Source of the DNA: Tetmemena sp. SeJ-2015
Taxonomy: Eukaryota; Ciliophora; Spirotrichea; Sporadotrichida; Oxytrichidae
Direction: 5' to 3'
Assembly: GCA_027382625.1 (NCBI GenBank)
Contig: JAJKFJ010022070.1
Coordinates: forward strand, 124,001-188,000
DNA: 64,000 bases
Part shown: in pieces, positions 48,601 through 61,200 of the stretch
How the letters are laid out: each line of letters starts with the position of its first letter
Numbering within the stretch: position 1 is the first letter of the stretch
Translations under genes and position numbers: made by a program
Notes under the pieces: model-generated
The model's database searches: none
Seen by the model: only the letters and a program-made list of their open reading frames with translations
Told to the model about the DNA's origin: nothing

Positions 48601-51327
48601 ATTGCTTGGCTGATAATCTTCCTAAACCAGTTGAGAAAAAAGATGAAGAAGAGTTTGATTTTGACATCTAAATCTCAGATCATGAAGAGCAGAAAGCTGC
48701 AGAAAAAATTCCAACTTCCAAGCCTGAATAAATCAAACGACCTGCTCTTGCTGAAAAGTAAATTCAGTCGCCTAAATTATCGATGACGTTAAGATCCTCT
48801 TCTAAAGGATCATCTGCTGTAAAGAGCAACATAATCCTATGCCCTTCAGTCAAAATAATGAAAAACCTTTGACTAGATTAGTCGCTAAGACGCTCTAATA
48901 ATCTAAGACTAGCACTCTCTTAAATTAAAATGCTTCTAACACGATAGATCTACTTAATGAATCTCCATTAATTTTTGGCTAGAATGATTACGAGATCATT
49001 TATTCACCAGATGTATTGTTCGTCAATAAAGCTTCCAAGGATAGTCATAGAAAATTTGCTAAGAGAACTCCCATTCAAAAGTTTGAATAGTTAGAGAATA
49101 TTCCTCCAAAGAAGAGAAGGCTGGTTGAAGAAAATCTTCCTGTTTAACAGGAGGAAGGATTGAAGCCATGCACCAAAATTTAACTACTTAAATTAGGTAA
49201 GCTCGCCTTTTAAGAAGATTTGAGTGCAAATAACTCAAAGATATCTTCGGTTAGAAGGGAAGAAACAAAGAAATAAGCTTGGGAAAGAAATAATGAATAA
49301 AACTAGAAGAACAGACAAGAAACTGAATAATATTTTTCAAACAATAAGAACATTCATCTCTAAAATCTTCTTAATGAGAACCTTATCTGCCAAGATATTA
49401 ATTAGGAAAGTTTTCTCAAATGCTCAAAATTGCCTGAAGGGGAAAAAGTGTCTTTCAAATCTAGAATCTTAGTTTTTAGAACCCCTCCCTTAGAAAGCCA
49501 AACTTATTTGAAAAATTAGAAATATCTACTCCTTCTTCTTCTATGTATAGAGATGATCTTTTATCTTCAGAGAAAAATTCTATTTCCAAACATAATAAGC
49601 AGCAAACAAGAATTTTCTAAGTCTTAACTGTTGTAAAGTTAAGTAAATCATAGCTAGTAAACTGAGGAATTAGTCAAAGCAAAAGTTGAGAAAATTATCG
49701 GATAGATAAAGGATAAGTTTGACTTAATTGTGCTAAATAATTAGTTACACAACTTCAAGTGGAAACCCAATAATTCTGATCTCTCTTAAAAAGTGAGAAG
49801 CTTTATCACCAGTAAGATTTTTAAATTTATCAATTGGTTTTAGATGATTCTAAATTTGCGGAGAAGATAAAAACGCTCATTTTAGACCAAGATAATTTTA
49901 ATTGCATTTAAGCTGTGTTTGACTATAGATAGGACAAGCATAAATGCCTAGTGGTAAGAAATTAGATTAGTTAACTTCTTATTAGAGAAAAATAGACAAG
50001 TTCTAAACTGAAATTGACGAGATGACTGCCTATAACTACTCCTATATTTCTTCTCTTAATAGGTCTCCTTTTATTTTATTTCTTCTTTTTTATATCTTTT
50101 AAGCAAGCAAATGATAAGGATTAGGCAGCAAGCAATCTTCACTTGTCTTAATCTCAAATAGCCAATAGAACTGCAATCCCTCTATTTTCAAATACCAGTG
50201 AGACAACTGCTATATCTCAAGAGCAGAAGAAAGACTTTTCTAAGAATTTAAAAGAAAGACTACTCTAAAGAATTGAAGAGCAAAATTAGAGAATTGAAAA
50301 GTTCCCTGATATTGCTAGAGGGCTGAGAGATTTCTAAGCTTAAGAATTTCAATAGAAGTAATAAATGGAGAATAAAAGCAAAGAGATGTCAGAATTTGAG
50401 GCTACTGAATCTGCAAACATCTGCATTGAGGATGATGAAGATATAGAAATGATTGAGGAAGATTTTGAACTCAGCCAAAGTACTTTAAATCAGGGAAAAA
50501 ACTAAGATAATAATCTTCAGATCATATAATTTAAGAAGAAGCAATTTAAGAACCTGCTGTTGCTTAGCAATAGCCTTAGATGGAAAGAAGAAGATCTAAA
50601 AGACTAGAGGAAAAGAGAATTAGTGCCCAAGTATCTAAGAGCAGAGACAGAGATGCTAAAGTTAATTCGCAAATCTAGTCTACGAAAAATAGCATTAGCA
50701 AAAATAAGTTCCTGAGAGATGAGCCTCTTGTTTCTTTGAGAAAATCTAGCCCTATTAACAATCTAATTTGCGTTCAGGATCTCTAGAGTATAGGCAATAA
50801 AATCTTCAATCCTTCTTCAAATTTAGTTCATAAGTAAGAGAAATAGAAACTTCTAAAACCATAATCTGATTTGGCAACTTAATGCTCATTCGTGCCAAAA
50901 GAAAGATTCATTTCAAGAGAAACAAGAAATCCTAACTTAGGTGATAAACAATTGATAGAAATTGATAGCGATAATGATTTTGATAGAGATTTTAGGATTG
51001 GGGAGAGGGATTTCTCTTTTGATAGCTCAAGAGTCCACTAAAATTAGGAGAAGGATTAATGTTTCATAGAGGAATTATTGCTATTCCCCATAAAGAGACA
51101 AAAAGATATGGAAGGATAGGAATCAAGAGGTATTATGCAAGGATAAATATTAGAAGATTGAGGAAGAGTTGAGATCTAAAAGAAGGAGAAGCTAGCGCAT
51201 TTAAGAGAGGAACTCTGCAACTAAACCTCAACAGGAATTTGGATTTAGAAATCAAATTAGGACAACTTAAAAATCTAAAATTCCTTTGATTAGGAAAGAA
51301 AGTACTGAAAAGAAGCCTACTTATTGA
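45693..51327 (+). CDS. Large Gln/Ser/Lys-rich hypothetical protein
   Basis: ATG 45693-45695 opens MKPDNPQMHSTTQKQRPSPQ. With IESs removed, a largely continuous frame of some 1600 residues runs to TGA 51325-51327 (ending STEKKPTY). The only globular-looking part is near 46800-47300 (VNVIDVKDPAYERKMFEKIN, FRTYDKDKTMFVDIRNNEKE). The rest is disordered, Gln/Ser/Asn-rich with acidic patches (FDFDIQISDHEEQKAAEK) and Arg/Lys patches (RRRSKRLEEKRISAQVSKSR), a pattern common in nuclear scaffold or kinetochore proteins, but no family is recognised. It may prove to be more than one gene, as several IES junctions (for example about 46350, 49480 and 50030) were not resolved. Confidence 0.65.
45807..45828 (+). 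other. Very short IES, pointer GAATAT
   Basis: GAATAT occurs at 45807-45812 and 45823-45828. Removing only 16 bp drops a TGA and gives HSKEYDSYMYFDLNMD. Confidence 0.78.
46077..46120 (+). other. IES, pointer TGAT
   Basis: TGAT occurs at 46077-46080 and 46117-46120. Removing 40 bp joins FTIPFDLDDDFQIPDLQ and drops a TGA. Confidence 0.8.
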
Positions 51328-51576
51328 TTGTAGCAAGGTCGACATTTTTAATCTCTCTGAAGAGGGAAGTTGTCATATTCTTCTTTGATTTTTATGCTCT
51401 TTTTATTTTTATATTCTTCATCCTCTTAGCGGGTACTATTCTTAGGTTGATAAGATGCAATGAAAGATGGAGTATTCAAAATTTTTATCTGAAACTATGT
51501 GATGTTTATTGAAACTTAAATTCAACTTTCTTTTTCTCTTTGGGATAAATTATTGGAAATATAAGCTTCTGTTAAT

Positions 51577-53364
51577 TCATCGTGATTCTTTTTATTCCTC
51601 TTCTTCTACTTTAGCTGCAATTAGTAACTATTAAGAAGATGCTAGTATCTAAGAAGGGCTATTCTTAAGGAAATGCTCAAAAGCCTCTCTCATTCTTACA
51701 ATGAAAACATCTATCTCCTCTTTCTTTTAACCAATTGCAGCTGCAGTTGTGAAGTATGGTAAGTAAGGATAGCTATTTGAGTGACTTCCTTATAAAAAAA
51801 AATATTAATTAATTTATTCCATAATTAAAGAATCTGGTATCCTCACTAAGACCAATTGGAGGGCACTTTTTCCCATAAGAACTGTTAACCACTCTCAATT
51901 TGAATTAAATTATTTTAACTCTGACTCCACTGACTCTCCTTGAGAACAGATAACTTCCGAAGAAAGTGGCGTTTATATTATTTGGAACGAATACCTTTTC
52001 ATTTAAATTGGTGATAGTAACTGCAATGGAAATCTTGTTATTTTTAGTCTCAAGAATTCTATCTCCGTAAAGTGGAAGTACTTCATTTAGCTTTTATTTT
52101 AAGTAGTCAAAATTCTCCTTCCTATCGCGAACTAACTATTTTAAAGTTAAAATAATAAATCACAATGAGTAATTAAATTTCATGGTCTTTGCTCCCATCT
52201 AGAGATAAGTGATAAATAGATCAAGCGTTGGCCCTCCCGAAGCTCTACCAGGATAAAACTTGTTTATCTTATCGATTAAGTCCTTCTTTTTAGAAGAGTA
52301 AATAACGCTGCCTCCCACTGGAACCATGAAATTCTTGTCAGTTGAAGATACGATGGCATCTACTCTTCCTTTTTGAGTTGCCTAAGTCACATCATTTGCT
52401 AACCTTGTACACTATGATAAAAATTTAAACTCCACTGCAAGCCATAGGCATTATTTATTAGATGAAAGACCTGATATCTTCTGCACATCTCTGCCACCTC
52501 TATTATTTTGTCATAAGCTCGAGGAGCAAACGTGCTTGTAGTAGTCTATACTCCCAATATTTTACCCTTGTACTCTTCAGGTGGATCAGAGAGAAGCCTT
52601 TCAATTTCCTCAAGATTTGTTGTGAGCTCATCGCCCTCTAATTTAGGCTCAACTATGATTGGCTTGAGATTAGCAGTAAAATTTTATTTGTAAAAAACAC
52701 TAAAGATTAATTAAGTATAGATGCATTTTAGACAAGTTTTTTAGTCTATTCTTGGAAAAATTACATATTCGGCTTCTGGTCTCTAGCTTTTCATGGTCAA
52801 AAGTGTGAGAGTAAGAGCCATACCTGTTGCAAATGGTAGAACTAACGCGTCTTTTATTGAGGTGTATCCCAAAATATAATCAAATTATTAAGTTATAGAG
52901 TTATAAATTTTGTTCATGGCATTTAGAGTCATATTCTTTGTGAGTTTTACAACTAGAGAACTTCCGATTGCTTTTGGCTGGAGGGCTTGCACGTCTCCTG
53001 ATCTTCCAATACCATGGCCCAAGTTAAAGTTTTTCTCTCTTATTATACTACTGAAAATCCTCGCTTCTCTTTCCCCAACTCCACAGTTTAAAACAACTTA
53101 AGATAGTATTAATTAATTCTAAAATTTCCTGAGTAATTATTAGAGTCCATTAAAGCTATTCTATTCATTAGCATCTGAACTGTCAAATCATCAAAAGGTT
53201 CTTGAGGGACAGCTCTATGATTTAGCAAGTCTAAAATAATCAAAAAATATTCTTTCACAAAAGAAGTCCATGATTTGATTTTCAGCTGTATTAACAGATT
53301 ACTCTGATATTTTTCCATAGCCAACTCCCACTATCTCAGAAGCTTTTTGGAAAAAATCTGACAT
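51577..53364 (-). CDS. SEPSECS: SepSecS, O-phosphoseryl-tRNA(Sec) selenium transferase
   Basis: PLP enzyme that converts Sep-tRNA(Sec) to Sec-tRNA(Sec), the last step of selenocysteine synthesis. ATG 53362-53364 opens [20 protein letters not shown]. After an IES come [54 protein letters not shown] with PKAIGSS (about 53010-52950), and the PLP-lysine block [20 protein letters not shown] (about 52350-52300). [20 protein letters not shown] and [20 protein letters not shown] follow near the C-terminus. TGA is at 51577-51579. The PLP lysine is the K in STDKNF. Presence implies the organism makes selenoproteins, so TGA serves both as sole stop and as Sec. Several IESs/introns, one resolved below. 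Confidence 0.93.
53218..53281 (-). other. IES in SepSecS, pointer AAATCA
   Basis: AAATCA (minus) occurs at 53276-53281 and 53218-53223. Removing 58 bp joins [17 protein letters not shown]. Confidence 0.82.
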
Positions 53365-53578
53365 TGCACCTTTGGAATTATGATCGGTATTTTCTTTAAC
53401 CTTTACTTCTGATTTGCCTGACTAGCTAACCGTTTAAGTTTTTTGTATTTTCTTTTCTTCCTCGATCTAAATTTGTTAGATCAGCTTAGTTCATATCTTG
53501 AGGTTTATTTGTTTCCATTATTTTTGTTATATCTTTATGTCCATAATTTTATCTGAATTTGATTTATATGAAGGATAT

Positions 53579-54217
53579 ACAGTTTAGCTTATTTATTGTG
53601 TAGGGAGCAATGGGCTTAATTTTCGAGGATCAGTACCTGCCACTAATGGAATTACTGAAAGAGAAGCATTTGAGCAACACAGAACTTTTTCCTTCTTTCT
53701 ACATCCCTGCTATGTCTCTCTATTTCATTGGATTTTTCGTAGTGTTTGACTTCGCACCCAACATTTACGCAGATATGAGTGGCTTTGCAGATAGACAGTT
53801 TTATCAAGACTACTGGAATTGCCGCAACTTCGATTAGGTACTTAAATTCTTGTCCATTTAAACTATCATTAGTGGGCAAGAAAATGGAACAGACTAGTGC
53901 ATGAATACTTATACAGGCATTGGTACATGGAGTACCTAATTAGGTGGAAGATGACTCCTTTCCAAGCGAACGTGGTCACTTTCCTATTCAGCATTTTCTT
54001 CCACGAGGCTTTCCTAACTTTGATATTCAAGCGTATATCATTTTACCTCACTTCGTTGCAAATATATCAGCTGCTTCTAATCTTCCTCTTCAGAATGTTT
54101 GAGAAGACTATGTTTGCAAATATGATGTTCTGGTGGGGACAATTCTTTGCGGTTACTTGCGTTGCCTACAACTATTCAAAGGATTATATCAACTTCACAT
54201 ACAGCCCAGGCTCTTGA
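53579..54217 (+). CDS. C-terminal half of a DGAT1/SOAT-type MBOAT acyltransferase
   Basis: Membrane-bound O-acyltransferase of the diacylglycerol/sterol acyltransferase branch. The frame reads MGLIFEDQYLPLMELLKEKH, a helix (YIPAMSLYFIGFFVVFDFAP), the FYxDWWN acyl-CoA motif as FYQDYWN (about 53795), a GTACTT..CATTAG intron (53838-53872), KWNRLVHEYLYRHWYMEYL, and the active-site histidine segment VTFLFSIFFHEAF (about 53970-54010). Three further helices end NFTYSPGS-TGA at 54215-54217. The family's N-terminal 150-250 residues, with four or more helices, are absent; immediately upstream is the divergent SepSecS promoter. The first in-frame ATG (53574-53600 area) is probably internal to the full gene. 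Confidence 0.87.
53838..53872 (+). other. 35-bp intron in the acyltransferase gene
   Basis: GTACTT..ATTAG. Splicing gives WNCRNFDQWARKWNRLVHEY, matching the family. Confidence 0.8.
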
Positions 54218-54369
54218 AATAATCTCAAATTAATACTTCAAAGAGAGAATCAAATTCTTAAAATTTAAATTCATGCTTCATGAAATAACAAACTCAATAG
54301 GGATACATTCAGAATAAACACTTGATTAAATAAGTAATAAAGTATTCATAATTATTATCAAGTCGTTTT

Positions 54370-57300
54370 TCATATTTTGATACGTATCCCCTAGTTCTAA
54401 TTGATCCTTTAACCTAGTTAAGGTTTTTTAAGCCAGATTAATTGCTGTCCAAGGACAACATTTTCCCTTTGAAGAAAAAATTGCAGATTTCTCTTCTTTT
54501 AACTACTCGCTTTTTATAATTGCTCCTATCTCAACTATCCTTTTATTAAGTTAAATTGACTTTATTGATTTTTGGTCTAAATTTAGTCAATTTTAAGACT
54601 TCTGTTACTGCTTTTTTAACTTTAATCTGATCCAGCAGTAAAATCGAGTAGGTTTTGAAATCTTTAAGACTCTCTAAATAGATCCTGAGTTATAGATGTC
54701 CTGTTTTAAGAATTTTAGCCAAGCGTCTGATTTCTGGAAGATAGATGCTGCTTATTGGTCCTGACATTTACTCTTTAATTCAAGAAATTAGATTGAATTT
54801 TTCTTCTTGCTACTACTTAGGGCGAATAATAGTCCTCTCTTGAAGCTATGGTATGCTTTTAATTATCAGGATTTGTTTAATCCTTTAAAGCTGCTTTTGT
54901 ACTTATTAGAAAATTTGGATATCTGGAATTAAAAAGATTTGAGAAAGTCTAAGAATTAATGCTAGTACTCTCTTAAGTCCCAGAGAGAATAGTTTGGCTA
55001 TCAAGAGCAAGATTTTTCAAGACAGGATTCGAAAAGTTCAAATTAGCAATCTAGGGCTTTAAGGGTATCTCTTCCTTTTGCTAATACTCCTTATCAGAGA
55101 AAGAAGAAAATGGAGAAGAGATCTGGATGTTCAATATGTTAGGCTCACTTTATTTTAAGGTATCTGCCCTCAAATTGTCCTCTTCTTAATTAGGATATTA
55201 TGATTCCGTCTATTGCTGAGCAACTTAATTTAAAGTCTTAATCCGATTATAGCTTTATTGATTATTGTTAGAAAGTCCTCTTATGCTCAGGCTTGATATC
55301 TCAGTTTTCTATTTTTATATGCCTTATTTTAGGACCTTTGAACTTTCTATGAACTTACTTTTCTTGGCTAAGGATCTTTGACTGCTATGATTTGATTTTA
55401 TATTCTCTTATGGATTCTTCTGGTGTTATTATTTTGTTGAGGTAATCTATTTTAACTTTTAGCTTAACTTTGGTGCTGAGTAGACCCTCTGAAAGACTTA
55501 AAGTATTCAAGCAAGTTTCTTCTCTCAGTTAGGCCAATCAGTTAATTTTTACTTAATAGCACTATAGTAATATTAAAGCATTTAATTTTTAGAGGCTCTT
55601 AGAGAGTGCTGCATAACTTAAATTAGCTTTTGAAAGTAAGGGTGATCTGCGGTTATAGATTTATAATCGAAATTCCCTCCTGGGATTATTTCCTGAATAT
55701 TTCTTTGCTACCAATTCACAGAATTACTCTAATCTTGGTTTTCTTGAGAAATCAAATCTCTTATTTTAAGGAGATTGGGTGAAGGGATCAGCTACTAGAT
55801 TTGCAATTCACTGTACGTTGGACTCTGAGTTTATTGCTAGACATTACCAATTTGCTACTACTTGCTTTAAAAATAACTTTGTCTTGAGATATTGATTTTG
55901 AATTTTCCTTTAGTTTGTTAGGGAAGTGTTTGCTCACTTCTATCACTCGAGAATAGAGGATCTGCAAACATTTTCTATTGAAATTGAAACTTTATTTTTT
56001 CTTTTTCAAATTTAAAACTAAATAAGCAATAGCCTTCACTTTCATCCACTTAGTTTGCAAAATCTTAGCCATATTGGTTCAAGTTCCAATCTTTGTTCTC
56101 TAAATATCCATAGCATTCGCTTGCATCGCTTTGAGGAGAAAAAATAAAGCTTGAAGTCTTTTTGCTATGACCATTACTTAGATAAAATTAAAATCCATGT
56201 AACTTTTACCTTTTGCGTGTCTTGACTCGATAAGAGAAATAGAAAATCATAATTTGAAATATAGTTACTATCGATCAGCCTTCGTTATAAATTTGTGAGT
56301 CTGTAATTTGAAGTTGGAGATAAGGAAGATTCAGAAATGCTTTAGATAGTCTCATTTTCTTTTTCATTCCCATTTTGAGATTTATCTTATAGAAAACTCT
56401 AATCTTAACGTTGATTATTTAATTAATCAACTGAGAAGAAAAAATATTTTCAAGTAGATTAGACTTTTAATTTCTGCTTTTGTTCCATAGGATAGCTGTG
56501 CGAGCAAGTTATATCATAGTTTATTTGCTTTGACTTTAATTTGCTATAATCTAAGAATTTTCTCTATTTTAATCATTTGATATAGGCTGTTCCCTATTAC
56601 TTTGAGCAGATTATTTCTGCTCAACTCATTTTTTTTGCATTGATAGAATATTTCTAGCCTTGTCATTCAGACTTCGGCCATATACTTTCTAATGCCTAAT
56701 GAAATCATGAGTTTTATGACCTCTTTCTTGTGGCAGATTTCTTGAAAAGGGATTCTAGCTAAGGCTACTATTCGCATGCAGCATCTCTAAGTACTAAGTT
56801 CTCATTTGCTGGTTCATTATTTGAGATTTGCTTTCTTTGCTTGTCATATTTAGATTTTAAAATAATGCCAATATAAATTCTCAAATCTAGGTGAGTTCTA
56901 ACTCATTAAGCCTCTAGCTATGAAGGTTTGATAATGTATTCTTGGGTCATTTTAATTCCAACAACCTTAGCCAGTAGTCATGGGTCAGACTGTGGACAAC
57001 TTCCTTAGTCTTTTATCTTGGATTTTAACATCAAACTTTACTTTTATTTAAAGAATAAATATGAAACTAAACCTTGAAGGATTTTTCATTAAAATCTTCT
57101 CCATGCTAGTATGCTCCTCATCTTCTTAATTCTGAATGCTCATGTATTTAATTTCACTCTTTTTCTCAGATGATCTTTTTTACTAAGAGCTTTTTATATT
57201 TGGACTTCTTATATATTCCCTACACGAGTCTTAGTTATCTCTTTGCTTTAATTCAGGAGATGCCAATCTTGCCTGGGACTTAAGTGCGTTTGGAATAGTC

Positions 57301-58058
57301 AAAACCTTAGAAACTTTATTACGTGGTTTAATTTTCAACAACAAAACTTTTCTAATTAGAATTAAATTTAAGTATAATTAGAGAGTCTTTCATTTGCTAT
57401 AGTTCCTCTTTACTTCGAGGAGTAGTAATCATATTTCCCTCGAAGCTTAAATACTTCTTGTTAGACATTTTCCGCTTAAAGATTTGTTATAAGTCTACAG
57501 TCCCTCTCCCATTTAATTTTTCAGAAGATTTAAAATGAGTCTTTAAACCAAAAACATAATTTTAAACCTCCTTCAGTCTTGTGATTTCAAGATGATACTA
57601 TTTGGGGACTCAAAGGAAATTCTTGACTTATTGGGCTAAAAGACTGAAAATTAGCTTCACAGGCTTGCATTCTTGAACTTTATTCCAAGTCAAGGAACTT
57701 CGTTTGCTAAGCTAACTCTTCCTTTCCAAGAAAACTTTTTCTTCCGTCTACGCTTTTAGTTTAAAAACTAATTGTTCAATAAATGAAGAATCTGGCTTTC
57801 TCAATTTGAACACTTACTGTTGTCAACTGGTAAAATATTAACTCTACTATGCTTTGCAATCTGAGATAGTACCTCTAAGCGAACTTTAGGATTCTTCTTT
57901 TGCAAGAATGGAATATCATACTCATCCTACTCTATTGGCTAAGATTCATTTTCTTCACTGGAAGAGTTCTAAACTGTTAGCTACAACCCCTCTCTGAGCT
58001 CAAATTAATTCTTCGGGTTTACACCTTGGATCTAAAAGTTCCTTTTGAGTGTTTTCAT
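54370..58058 (-). CDS. Large Ser/Asn/Gln-rich hypothetical protein
   Basis: ATG 58056-58058 opens MKTLKRNFQIQGVNPKNQFE, then SSSEENESQPIEQDEYDIPF and KKNPKVRLEVLSQIAKHSRV. A GTAAGT..GCCAG intron near 57830 joins VDNNSSFIEQLVFKLKAQTE. The last 250 residues form a single open frame, with stretches such as YYSPQVVARRKIQSNFLNQR and RNLQFFLQRENVVLGQQLIW, ending RIKI-TGA at 54370-54372. The plus strand is T-rich over the whole interval, so the coding strand is A-rich as in all other genes here. The plus strand also lacks TGA for long stretches but lacks these signatures. Family not recognised. Confidence 0.6.
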
Positions 58059-58292
58059 TTTATTCTTGATTTAATAGACTAAATTTGGGAAATTCACTAA
58101 TATTATTAAATTTAAAGCATCATAAGTTTGTATCCATCATAAATTATATAACAACCGCAATTATACTACTAATAATTCTACTGTCACTTAACAGAAATAA
58201 TAGCTAATAATTGCTACTCTATACTAAACACTCTTTTAGTTGTAGGCTCCACTATTCCACACAAAAATTTCCTTAACTGTATGATTATATCC

Positions 58293-61200
58293 TCACAAGT
58301 AATGCTGCCTCGCCAAAAGTTCAACAAATCTATTAATGGAAACCATGTTCTTCTTGTATATATCTAGATTCATCTTGCTGGTGAGTGTGTTTTCTTCCCT
58401 TTCATCCATTCTCTCAGTCACCCCTTATAATTCTGTACTCACTGAGAGAGTTACCTTCACCGAGTAGTTTAAAATTGTGATGTTGTCCACGCAAGTCCCC
58501 AAAAATTAGCGTATCGCATTCACCATTTACTAAAACAAGTTTTATCATACAAAGAATTATACTTACTGCATCAAAATTTGAAATGGGGTCGATACCATGC
58601 TTGTTCAAAAGCTAAATTACTCCTACTGGAAACTGTTCCTTTTAGGTCTCAGATTCTATTGCACTAAATTCTGTTACTATACAATTCTTAAGGTTCTTTA
58701 GACCTGCCAAATTATCTAAATCCTAGTTAAAGCGAAGATCAGACATAGCCGTATTTGAAAAAATTAGCGACCTATCTTAGAATGCTTATCCTGTCAATCC
58801 AAGAGACACTGGAAACCTTATGATTTTAAAGATATATTAAAATTGATAGTGTCAGAAGTTTAACTTTGAGACTACGATGATTATTCTTATTAAGCTATTG
58901 TAAATAGATCCCATTTTTAAAATCAATGACTAATATATTTTAATCCTTATTAAGAGGATCATACAGCAAAACGATGCAAGTCTCATACTCAAAAAGCTTT
59001 GGAAGTTCTCTTTTCATTGATGCAATGATCGTTTTATGAGTTCTTGATTTAACAATCTGATCACATGAGCTCACAATTTGCATTATCTTCTTTTCTTTAT
59101 ATATAGCTTCTTAATGAAGAAGATAGTTTTCAGCTTTCTTTCCTAGAAAATTACATAAGAACTTCAATTTCAAGACATCAGGATAGTTGAACCTCCCAAA
59201 GCCCTTTTTCTGATTATTTGCTTGAAAAGTCTTTGTCTTAGATAGCATATGAGAAGATTTAGTATTTTAAGTTATGAGTGGATCTATTTATTAGTTGAAG
59301 GGATCGAGAGCCTAAACTCCGAATAATAGTTTATTATCTGAAGAGAATGCTCCTTGTAATATTCCACACCCATCTTACTTAAAGTATCCCTCTATGAAGT
59401 CTTACTTAACCTTAGGAAGAAACTCTGCAGGCATTTCTTTCTCTGACAATAAAATGATTGAGTAAGGTTCCCCTGCAATATAAGCTTTCTTCATTAGATA
59501 CCCCCTCTTCAGCTTGAATTAAATTAATTTAAACATCATGCACAATTTATTAAGATCAATTTGGTTATCAACAGGGCATCTAGTTGTGAATCGCAGATAT
59601 ATATTATAGCATTAGAGCATTTTAGAGTTCTTTTGCAGATCCTATAAAAAAAGAAAGGTTATTAAACCATTGAATGCTTACTCTAAAAATAGGAGAAGAG
59701 AATCAAAGTAACTTTATCTATCTCTAGCTAAATAATGGATTTAATAAGCTATCTATTCCAATTCAGCTACTTCCATCCAAGTTGTGCTTTGAATTTCACT
59801 TTTTGCCTTGATGTCTTTCAAATTGTATATATCTTCCTTAAATTAAAATTATAGAGATAATCAATTTTACCTCATTTAAAGTTTGATTAAGTGAGAGAAA
59901 TTTACTTGAGTTGGCGAAACTTCCAAGTTTTATTTTATCCGATATTCCAGGTTATAATGCGATCTCATCCTTACTCTCTAGTAAGCTAAGGTTTAAATTG
60001 GCATTTATTAGCTCTCTTTGGTCAAAATTTGGCAGTTCTGATTACTCTAATGACATTTCAGCAGCTATTACTTTCTCATTTGCATTTTCATCCTCCTCTA
60101 ATTTATCATTCTCTTCTATTTGCACGAGCTTTGACTTCATATAACCAGATTTTTGAAGTCGATAATTTAAATCGACAGATTTTTGTCTCTGGAAGGCTTT
60201 TATGTTTGTTGGCTAAATCCTAACAGGAGATGAACTCCAGTTTTTCTCCTTCTAATTGTCTTTTTATGGAGAATTCGTTAACTCTTTGATAAGATGAATT
60301 GAGTGTAAATTTTGATTAAAATAAGATTTTGGTATCTAAGAATAGTTCGTTTGAGCTAAGTATTCTCGTCTGAGATTGAGTGTGCCAATTCATAGATATC
60401 TTCCTTATTCTTTGCAGCCATTAACACTTTAGACTTGGCCTTTGATAAATCTTTAAGCAGATCTTCCATTATCATATTTTCATATACATTTATTGCTCTG
60501 ATCGATGCATGTGAAGACTAACCATTCAAAACTGAAGTAGATTTCAGGTTACTCATTGAGTTTATATTAGTTATAGAAGGAACTATCAAAGCAGATGAGT
60601 CTTGCCCGATGAGAGGGGAACGTACAGGAGGAATTACAAACTTAGAGAAATCTGCTGATACTTCTATATTACTTATGCTCTCAAGATAATTACTAAAAAA
60701 ACATAAAATGTGCAGTAGACTGCTCATTTGACACCTAATTTGTTTAGGATCTTCTATTCACTTGAAAATTTGTGAAATATAAAAGTCTTAATTTATTGCT
60801 ATAATAATTTGAGCTAGAGACTCTTAATGACCTTGATATTGTTGCTACTTCATCTTCTGCTTTTATAAGAAACTCTTTTTGTTTTCTATAGCAATCCTTA
60901 CATTATTGTTTCTCTCTTGAGCTTTTCTAACTTTTATTTCGAGTAATTTAACTTTTTACCCTAGTTCCTAATTCTACACTCTCTATTTGTGCCTCGTGAT
61001 GAATGTTTCTCTTAAATTAGAAGGAATCTTAGTAAGATTTTTAGAGAGAATTGATTGCAAAACAAGATCAGAATTAGGATTCTATGGTTGGCAAAAAATA
61101 AAAGAAGACTCATTCTAACTACTCTAATTATGCTTTGCAATCATATGGGAGGGAGTATCTTGCAAGGATTTGCTTTAATCTTGAATGATAAGATGAGAGG

